Source: Cellvibrio sp. PSBB006 (GTDB taxonomy: Bacteria; Pseudomonadota; Gammaproteobacteria; Pseudomonadales; Cellvibrionaceae). Taken from it: a stretch of DNA of 64,000 nucleotides. The translations under genes were made by a program, and so were the position numbers. Within the stretch, counting starts at the first letter, position 1. Each line of letters opens with the position of its first letter. The DNA lies in the NCBI RefSeq assembly GCF_002162135.1, contig NZ_CP021382.1, positions 62,001-126,000 of the forward strand, in the 5' to 3' direction. The notes beneath the pieces are model-generated. The model was not told the DNA's origin. It did no database searches and saw nothing but the letters and a program-made list of their open reading frames with translations. Positions 58,387 to 64,000 of the stretch are shown one piece after another.

Positions 58387-58794
58387 TCAATGTAAGCCAA
58401 AGCATTTGGCCCGTTCGTCGCGGTACGAAAAATCTTTTCCTGCGCGCATCGCTTCATGGCGCAATTCATCAAGCTGCTGGTAGCGTGCTATTTCTTCATC
58501 GGGCATAAAATGCAGACAGTCACCACCAAAAAACCAGAGCAGGTCGCGATAGAGTAGTGGCATGAGGTGTGGATATGACGTTACTACCCGGCACAGTAGT
58601 AATTGGCCGGTGTGGAGAAAATCCTGGCCGATCTGTTGATGCAGTGACTTTACATCTGACAGAAATTGTTGGTCATCTTCGCTGCAATCAACAGCCGTGA
58701 AAGGTGGTTGCTGTTCGATTTGCTCAATAAACGCATGCAAGAGTTGCAGGTGGTATAGTTGATAGTCTTGTTCAGGTGACTTTGTATCTGACAT
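58387..58794 (-). CDS. Conserved hypothetical protein (Pseudomonas PA2817-like)
   Basis: This is a 135-residue soluble helical protein. YQLYHLQLLHAFIEQIEQQP opens it, and TSYPHLMPLLYRDLLWFFGG, DCLHFMPDEEIARYQQLDEL and DFSYRDERAKCFG are distinctive blocks that, from memory, resemble a conserved pseudomonad hypothetical that also lies beside a tRNA-Glu/Gly cluster and ABC genes. Function is unknown. ATG 58794 is preferred; ATG 58827 would add eleven residues. It is divergent from yadG. Confidence 0.75.
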   Translation of the reverse strand: MSDTKSPEQDYQLYHLQLLHAFIEQIEQQPPFTAVDCSEDDQQFLSDVKSLHQQIGQDFLHTGQLLLCRVVTSYPHLMPLLYRDLLWFFGGDCLHFMPDEEIARYQQLDELRHEAMRAGKDFSYRDERAKCFGLH

Positions 58795-58854
58795 GGCGGG
58801 CCTGACGGTTGATTCAGCACGAGGCATGATTGTGGTAAATGTGATGGAGCTATT

Positions 58855-59799
58855 ATGACAGCTGCGCTTTCGATTAGAAATCTTCGTAAAACCTATGACA
58901 ACAAATTTGAGGCGCTTAAGGGGATCACCCTGGATGTAGCGCCCGGCGATTTTTTTGCCATGTTAGGGTCCAACGGTGCGGGTAAATCTACCACGATTGG
59001 CATCATCAGTTCGCTGGTGCGCAAAACCTCGGGGCAGGTGGACATCTTCGGTAAAGATATTGATGCCGACTTTTCGGCTGCCAAAAAATTCCTCGGTGTG
59101 GTTCCCCAGGAATTCAACTTCAGTATGTTTGAAAAGGTGGAAGACATTGTTCTGCAGCAAGCCGGTTACTATGGTTTGCCGCGCAGTCAGGCTAAGGCGC
59201 AAACCGAAAAATATTTGCGCCAATTGAGTTTGTGGGACAAGCGGCAAACGCCGGCCCGTATGCTGTCGGGGGGAATGAAGCGGCGACTGATGATTGCTCG
59301 TGCGCTGGTGCACGAACCCCGCCTGTTGATTCTTGATGAGCCCACGGCTGGTGTGGATATTGAACTACGTCGCTCCATGTGGGATTTTTTGCGCGACATC
59401 AATGCGGCCGGAACCACGATCATTCTAACGACCCATTATCTGGAAGAGGCGGAGAGCCTTTGTCGAAATGTGGCGATTATTGATCATGGAGTGATTGTGC
59501 AAAATACCAGTGTGCGCAATCTGTTGCAGCAGCTGAACAAAGAGGTTTTTATTTTTGATACCCAGGCTGTTATTGAGCAAGCGCCTTCGGTGAAGGGGTA
59601 TCAGGTGCGCCGCCTGGATGAGCATTCCTTTGAGGTCGACATAGAAAAAGGTCAATCGCTTAACCATTTATTTGACCAACTTACGCAATTGGGTATCAAC
59701 ATTATCAGCATGCGTAATAAGGCAAATCGTCTGGAGGAGTTGTTTGTATCCATGGTAAGCAATAACAAAGCAGTGGAGGAGGTGAAAGATGGAGTTTAA
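58855..59799 (+). CDS. yadG: ABC-2 transporter ATP-binding protein YadG
   Basis: This is a 314-residue ABC ATPase. Walker A is GSNGAGKSTT (about residues 38-47), the signature LSGGMKRRL (about 138-146), Walker B LLILDEPTAG, and the switch histidine is in LTTHYLEEAE. NTSVRNLLQQLNKEVFIFDT starts the C-terminal accessory domain. Overall it follows E. coli YadG. It overlaps yadH by 11 bases, forming an ABC-2 exporter pair. The substrate is unknown; the E. coli pair has not been firmly assigned either. Confidence 0.92.
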   Translation: MTAALSIRNLRKTYDNKFEALKGITLDVAPGDFFAMLGSNGAGKSTTIGIISSLVRKTSGQVDIFGKDIDADFSAAKKFLGVVPQEFNFSMFEKVEDIVLQQAGYYGLPRSQAKAQTEKYLRQLSLWDKRQTPARMLSGGMKRRLMIARALVHEPRLLILDEPTAGVDIELRRSMWDFLRDINAAGTTIILTTHYLEEAESLCRNVAIIDHGVIVQNTSVRNLLQQLNKEVFIFDTQAVIEQAPSVKGYQVRRLDEHSFEVDIEKGQSLNHLFDQLTQLGINIISMRNKANRLEELFVSMVSNNKAVEEVKDGV

Positions 59800-60562
59800 T
59801 CAACAGTGGATTGCCTTCCGTACTATCCTGCGCAAAGAAATTAAACGCTTTACTCGCATTTGGGTACAAACTTTATTGCCACCGGCGATTACCATGGCCC
59901 TTTATTTTGTGATCTTCGGCAAATTGATTGGTAGCCGTATCGGTGAAATGGATGGCTTCAGCTATATTCAGTTCGTTGCGCCAGGCTTGATCATGATGTC
60001 GGTGTTAACTAACTCCTATTCCAACGTGGTGTCGTCGTTTTTTAGTGCCAAATTTCAGCGTAGCGTGGAAGAAATTCTTGTATCGCCCACGCCTAATTAT
60101 ATTATTCTGCTCGGTTATTGTATGGGTGGTGTAGCCCGCGGTTTGGCGGTCGGGGTATTGGTTACTTTGTTGTCGTTGGTGTTCACCGATCTGCATATTC
60201 ACAGCTGGGTGGTTACCGTTGCTATTGTTGTTCTCACATCCATGCTGTTTTCGCTGGCCGGTTTTATTAATGCCGTTTATGCCAATAGTTTTGATGATAT
60301 CTCTATTATCCCCACCTTTGTACTTACGCCCTTAACCTATCTTGGCGGTGTGTTTTACTCTATTCATCTGCTGCCGGATTTTTGGCAAGGTGTGTCGCAG
60401 TTAAATCCGATTTTGTACATGGTCAATGCGTTTCGTTACGGCATGTTGGGCGTGTCGGATATCAATGTTGCAGGCGCATTCGCCGGTTTATTGGTGTGTT
60501 TGGCAGTGTTGTTTATGATTGGTTTACATCTACTGCGCGTGGGTAAACGTTTGCGCGCGTAA
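59789..60562 (+). CDS. yadH: ABC-2 transporter permease YadH
   Basis: This is a 257-residue inner-membrane permease with six helices, matching E. coli YadH along its length: KEIKRFTRIWVQTLLPPAIT, GSRIGEMDGFSYIQFVAPGL, FFSAKFQRSVEEILVSPTPN and FDDISIIPTFVLTPLTYLGG. The last block contains the ABC-2 consensus region. It partners YadG (11-base gene overlap). It is 20 bases upstream of queF on the same strand, so queF may be read through. Confidence 0.93.
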   Translation: MEFNQQWIAFRTILRKEIKRFTRIWVQTLLPPAITMALYFVIFGKLIGSRIGEMDGFSYIQFVAPGLIMMSVLTNSYSNVVSSFFSAKFQRSVEEILVSPTPNYIILLGYCMGGVARGLAVGVLVTLLSLVFTDLHIHSWVVTVAIVVLTSMLFSLAGFINAVYANSFDDISIIPTFVLTPLTYLGGVFYSIHLLPDFWQGVSQLNPILYMVNAFRYGMLGVSDINVAGAFAGLLVCLAVLFMIGLHLLRVGKRLRA

Positions 60563-60582
60563 ACAATGTTGAGTTTATCTTT

Positions 60583-61428
60583 ATGAGTCACGGTATCATC
60601 GATAGTCCTTTGGGGCAGCAAACGCAATATGTGTCTGTGTATTCGCCCGAACTCCTGTTTCCTATTCTGCGAGCGGCCTCACGTGAATCATTGTTGTTGA
60701 AAGGTGACGCATTGCCGTTTTATGGGGTTGATGTGTGGACTGGCTATGAGCTTTCCTGGCTGGATGAGCGAGGCAAGCCTGTTGTGGCTATTGCGGAATT
60801 TCGGATTCCTTGTACCAGCCAGGCGATTGTCGAATCCAAATCGTTTAAGTTGTATTTGAATTCTTTTAATCAAACCCGGTTTACTGATGCTGCCGAAGTT
60901 TGCGCAACACTGGAAAAAGATTTATCCGCTGCGGTGGAAGCCGTTGTTCAGGTTTCTCTCAAGCCATTGTTCAATGGTAAATTGTCTGCTGACAAATGGA
61001 TGCACATTGAGGTACTGGAAGGTTGCTGTCTTGATGAGTTGCCGGTAACTATTGATGCCTACCATCCCGAGCCTGGCTTATTGCAGGTTGATCCACAAAC
61101 CCAGGTCGATGAAACGCTGGTCAGTCATCTGCTGAAAAGTAACTGCCCGGTGACCGGTCAGCCGGATTGGGCGAGTGTGCAGATTCGTTATGCTGGTGCG
61201 CAGATTGATCATGAAGGATTGTTGCGCTATATCGTGTCATTTCGCGAACATCAGGATTTTCATGAACACTGTGTCGAGCGGATGTTTGTGGATATTATGG
61301 CGCGTTGCCAGCCGCAACGATTGAGTGTATACGCGCGTTATACCCGGCGGGGAGGTTTGGATATCAATCCGTTTCGCACCACAGAACCGGCAGAGCAGCC
61401 GAGCTCAGTGCGTCTGGTTCGTCAGTAA
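60583..61428 (+). CDS. queF: NADPH-dependent 7-cyano-7-deazaguanine reductase QueF
   Basis: QueF reduces preQ0 to preQ1 in queuosine synthesis, a tRNA wobble modification. The length of 281 residues makes it the long (YqcD, E. coli-type) form. The substrate motif IVESKSFKLYLNSFNQTRF (E-S-K-S-F-K-x-Y) is at about 87-105. The catalytic cysteine lies in LKSNCPVTGQPDWASVQIRY (about 190). The NADPH-side LLRYIVSFREHQDFHEHCVE is also present. It is complete and convergent with cyaB. Confidence 0.95.
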   Translation: MSHGIIDSPLGQQTQYVSVYSPELLFPILRAASRESLLLKGDALPFYGVDVWTGYELSWLDERGKPVVAIAEFRIPCTSQAIVESKSFKLYLNSFNQTRFTDAAEVCATLEKDLSAAVEAVVQVSLKPLFNGKLSADKWMHIEVLEGCCLDELPVTIDAYHPEPGLLQVDPQTQVDETLVSHLLKSNCPVTGQPDWASVQIRYAGAQIDHEGLLRYIVSFREHQDFHEHCVERMFVDIMARCQPQRLSVYARYTRRGGLDINPFRTTEPAEQPSSVRLVRQ

Positions 61429-61440
61429 CCAGGGCAGTCT

Positions 61441-62823
61441 CTAGACGATCACTTTATCGCGCAGACGCTCTGCGGCTTTTTCGAGGGAATCGATAACTTT
61501 TTCTTTATCATAATTGCGGATTTTGTCGAGATCCAGGTACATGGAAAAACCTTCCGCGCGCTCTTCAAAGTAACTCTGGTTTTTACCTAATTCCTTACGG
61601 AAATCCACGACTTGATACACTTTGACTGGCAGGGCAAAACCCTTGACCTGTATCTCGCCTTTATCACGGCACATGATCGAGTCTTTTACCAATGACCAGG
61701 TTTCGTGGGAGATAAGAATCTCATCCGGGTCGGCGGCCGATTCCAGGCGGCTGGCCAGGTTTACCTGGGTACCGAGTACCGTGTAATCCAGATGGCTGGA
61801 CGTACCGAAGGTGCCTACCGTGCAGAAACCGGTATTGATGCCCATACGAATTTGCAGAGGCTTTTTAATACCCTGGTTGAACCATTCCAGCTGCAGGGAT
61901 TTCATTTTTTTCTTCATGGCGATAGCCATGGACACGCAGCGCAGACAATCAGCTTTTATACCCTGGCTGTTGCTATCGCCATACAACACCATGATGGCGT
62001 CACCCATAAATTTGTCGATGGTGCCGCCGTAGTGCGTCACGATCTTGGACATCTCTGTCAGGTAATGATTGAGCAAATCGGTAAGTGCCTCAGCTTCCAT
62101 TTCTTCTGACAGCTGACTGAAATCTTTAATGTCTGAAAAGAACACACTGATTTTTTTTCGTTCGGCTTGCAGGGTTTCATCGCGGCCTTGATTGATGGCC
62201 TTCCATACGGTTGGTGGTAGATAGCGAGAAAATTTATAAGCCCGGATCTTGTGCCACTTCTGCTCGTTTTCCAGTTGTTTCTGGCTCATCACCAATTTGC
62301 GAAAACGTTGGTGCATATACACAGCATGAACCAGAAAGTAACACACAATGCCGATCAGGCTGGCGGCGCTGATCTGCACACTGGTGCTGAGAATTAATTG
62401 TGGCTTATGCAATAACAGGCTGACCAGTACACCCGCTGCAAAGGCTGCGTTGTCTTCCATCCAGCGACGAATACCGCCGCTTAACAGTGCGTTAAACTGG
62501 ATGATTGTCAGAAAGAGGACACAGGGCAGGATACTGAAATTGATCAAACTCAGAACCAGGCCAATCAGGCCGGCATCGACATAGGAGAGCCAGCGCAAGA
62601 GGCTGGTTGTCGATTCCGGGGGACGTTTATGGGTGAAGTGGTAAGTGGCATAGGGATAGAGCAACAGCAGGACGACGACAATAACATACAAGAGATTTAT
62701 ATCTTCCCAGTTTGTATGAGATGCCAAGGTGCCCGCAGCAGCAAAGCATATCAGCGCCCGGAAGTAGTACTGCTGTAGAGGTGACTCGGTATGGGCATTC
62801 ACAGAGGGAGTCTTGCTGTTCAT
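61441..62823 (-). CDS. cyaB: MASE2-domain class III adenylate cyclase (CyaB-like)
   Basis: This is a 460-residue membrane protein. Residues about 15-190 form six helices of the MASE2 sensory domain. The C-terminal class III cyclase domain (about 220-410) has the first metal aspartate in SVFFSDIKDFSQLSEEM, the second in GGTIDKFMGDAIMVLYGD (K for adenine recognition nearby), and the transition-state residues in YTVLGTQVNLASRLESA (N-x3-R). These support production of cAMP, as in P. aeruginosa CyaB, rather than cGMP. The MASE2 ligand is unknown. Its neighbour on the same strand is a coiled-coil protein gene. Confidence 0.92.
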   Translation of the reverse strand: MNSKTPSVNAHTESPLQQYYFRALICFAAAGTLASHTNWEDINLLYVIVVVLLLLYPYATYHFTHKRPPESTTSLLRWLSYVDAGLIGLVLSLINFSILPCVLFLTIIQFNALLSGGIRRWMEDNAAFAAGVLVSLLLHKPQLILSTSVQISAASLIGIVCYFLVHAVYMHQRFRKLVMSQKQLENEQKWHKIRAYKFSRYLPPTVWKAINQGRDETLQAERKKISVFFSDIKDFSQLSEEMEAEALTDLLNHYLTEMSKIVTHYGGTIDKFMGDAIMVLYGDSNSQGIKADCLRCVSMAIAMKKKMKSLQLEWFNQGIKKPLQIRMGINTGFCTVGTFGTSSHLDYTVLGTQVNLASRLESAADPDEILISHETWSLVKDSIMCRDKGEIQVKGFALPVKVYQVVDFRKELGKNQSYFEERAEGFSMYLDLDKIRNYDKEKVIDSLEKAAERLRDKVIV

Positions 62824-62994
62824 TTGTTATAAAAAACCTTAGTTTTATGCTGCCGATAAGTAGCCATCCCTAAAGATAAAGACTGTTCCTCAACAAATTC
62901 ATGTAAAGGCTTGGTATTAAACGTTTTTTCACGACAAAAGTCTATTGCCGTAGAGTGCCAAATCTTTTGCTTGGCGCAGTATTCAACCATGGGG

Positions 62995-64000
62995 TTACTT
63001 CTTTAATTTTAGATGAAGGTATTTCTCTTCCAACTCTGCATATTGGGTCTGCAGGATCAAATGATCCGCTTGAAGATTCTTTAGCGCTTCGCCGGTTTGC
63101 AGGTTGGGATTGTCCGACAAAGCAAGTTTCAATTTATCGTTTTCCTGTTCCAATTCAATAATACTCGCCATTAAAGTTTTACTCTCAAATGCAAAGTTGT
63201 GTAAGAGTTCTTTAATCCGCTGGTTTTCCTCTTGTGTAACCTGGGCTTTATCGAGCAAGAATTCTTGTTGGTGGAGTTTTTCCTGTGAATTTTTCAGCTC
63301 ATCCTCTATCAGCTTCACACAGGTTTCAGCCTCTTGTACAAAACGAATTTGTCGTTGCAATTGTTGTTGCAGATCCTGTATCGCCAGCTCTTTTTCCTCG
63401 GCGGTTTTGGCATCCTCCAGTTTACGTTGCAGTTGATTGATGATGCGGTGCTGGTCAACGGCTACATTGCGCAGCTTGATAATTTCGTTGGCAATAGTTG
63501 GATCTGTTCGCGTGGCACGAACAGTTTGATAAAGTACGGCGGGGTTTTTCTCCAATGTCTGGCGACCGGTGAGCATGCCTTGATGCACATCGTGATAAAC
63601 ATTGTGATAGCGATCAAGCAAGTCGGTGAAGTAAGCTTTGTCCTCGACACTTTCAGCCATATCCGATAACTGTTGGTAGTAATCCTGGGCATTCTCCTGG
63701 GCTTCTTGCCATTGTTGTTCGAGATCAAAAAACAGCTGCTTGAATTTTTCCAGATTCTCAATTCGTTTTTTGCAGTTTGCCAGCTCAGTTTCTAATGCAT
63801 CTGTATCAGTTTGAGCGGCTAGCAGATGAGCTAATTGCTGCTCCAGTGAGTCCCAGTGAACAATGGGTTTATCGCCTTCAAAAGACACGGCGGATTCTTC
63901 CGCTGTCAAAAACTGGTGCCGGAGAGCGAGAATTTTTTGCATCATTGGCGCGTCGGGCATTTGCGCCGCGGTAATCTCACTGTTCCCGGTAATACCCTGG
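62995..64000 (-). CDS. Coiled-coil protein, running off the right edge
   Basis: This is a strongly helical, glutamine- and glutamate-rich coiled-coil protein. Heptad-like stretches occur at ANCKKRIENLEKFKQLFFDL, NQLQRKLEDAKTAEEKELAI and the C-terminal LQTQYAELEEKYLHLKLKK. No enzyme or membrane motif is visible. An ATG at 63960 could start a 321-residue protein, but it has no ribosome-binding site and the same frame stays open to base 64000 (reading ITGNSEITAAQ before the ATG). I think the gene is 5'-truncated by the window. It lies 171 bases upstream of cyaB on the same strand. Function is unknown. Confidence 0.6.
   Translation of the reverse strand, partial: QGITGNSEITAAQMPDAPMMQKILALRHQFLTAEESAVSFEGDKPIVHWDSLEQQLAHLLAAQTDTDALETELANCKKRIENLEKFKQLFFDLEQQWQEAQENAQDYYQQLSDMAESVEDKAYFTDLLDRYHNVYHDVHQGMLTGRQTLEKNPAVLYQTVRATRTDPTIANEIIKLRNVAVDQHRIINQLQRKLEDAKTAEEKELAIQDLQQQLQRQIRFVQEAETCVKLIEDELKNSQEKLHQQEFLLDKAQVTQEENQRIKELLHNFAFESKTLMASIIELEQENDKLKLALSDNPNLQTGEALKNLQADHLILQTQYAELEEKYLHLKLKK

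Overview
The window reads as a piece of chromosome from a gammaproteobacterium close to Cellvibrio (Cellvibrionaceae). The reasons are the Pseudomonas-like order sdhE-ygfX / nadB / rpoE(algU)-rseA(mucA)-rseB-rseC, an FNR/Anr regulator, a CyaB-type MASE2 adenylate cyclase, and a complete MSHA-type pilus locus with a very large mshQ. The species assignment is inference from gene content and was not tested by a search. Coding density is high. Most genes are core housekeeping genes in short operons, often with ATGA or TGATG overlaps.

Layout. 1-7650: flavinylation factor sdhE and ygfX, a lipoprotein, nadB, then the envelope-stress sigma factor operon. A well-formed sigma-E promoter lies upstream of rpoE, there is an unusually long rpoE-rseA gap, and arfB sits where mucD/degP is found in Pseudomonas. 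7660-9730: a glycosyltransferase and PAP2 phosphatase pair, divergent from diacylglycerol kinase. 9730-11240: the one clearly accessory patch, holding a two-repeat remnant of a type I-C-like CRISPR array and a lone KilA-N gene. 11290-14490: a methyltransferase and galT-galK. 14500-23800: mixed core genes (bolA, trhO, fnr, PepSY reductase-like protein, cold-shock gene, glutaminyl cyclase, DUF502, ComFB). 23830-27420: mnmC-fldB-mioC and trmL, that is, tRNA wobble modification next to two flavodoxins.

27590-46584 is the MSHA pilus locus: mshI, a pilN-like gene, mshJ, K, L, M, N, E, G, F, then mshA, C, D, O, P, Q and a DUF2721 tail gene. MshI/PilN-like/MshJ/MshK/MshL/MshM/MshN form the alignment, periplasmic and secretin machinery. 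MshE (with a c-di-GMP-type N domain) and MshG drive assembly. MshA is the major pilin, and MshC, D, O, P and the 1845-residue MshQ (glycine-rich domain, two PA14 domains, DUF6701) make the minor-pilin/tip complex. No mshB or mshH is present.

46629-64000: a perfect 50-bp palindrome, gcvR, yheU, an alpha/beta hydrolase, rlmM, tusA, pdxB, an ATP-NAD-kinase-like gene, an rRNA-methyltransferase-like gene, alaA, msrB, a tandemly duplicated tRNA-Glu/tRNA-Gly pair behind a near-consensus sigma-70 promoter, yadG-yadH, queF, cyaB, and a coiled-coil gene that runs off the right edge.

The best candidates for something new are the collapsed CRISPR array beside KilA-N, the 34-36 nt palindromic repeat family whose copies differ by a compensatory base pair (one copy sits inside the msh operon), the 50-bp perfect palindrome, the tRNA D-arm fragment inside the tRNA cluster, and the composite MshQ.
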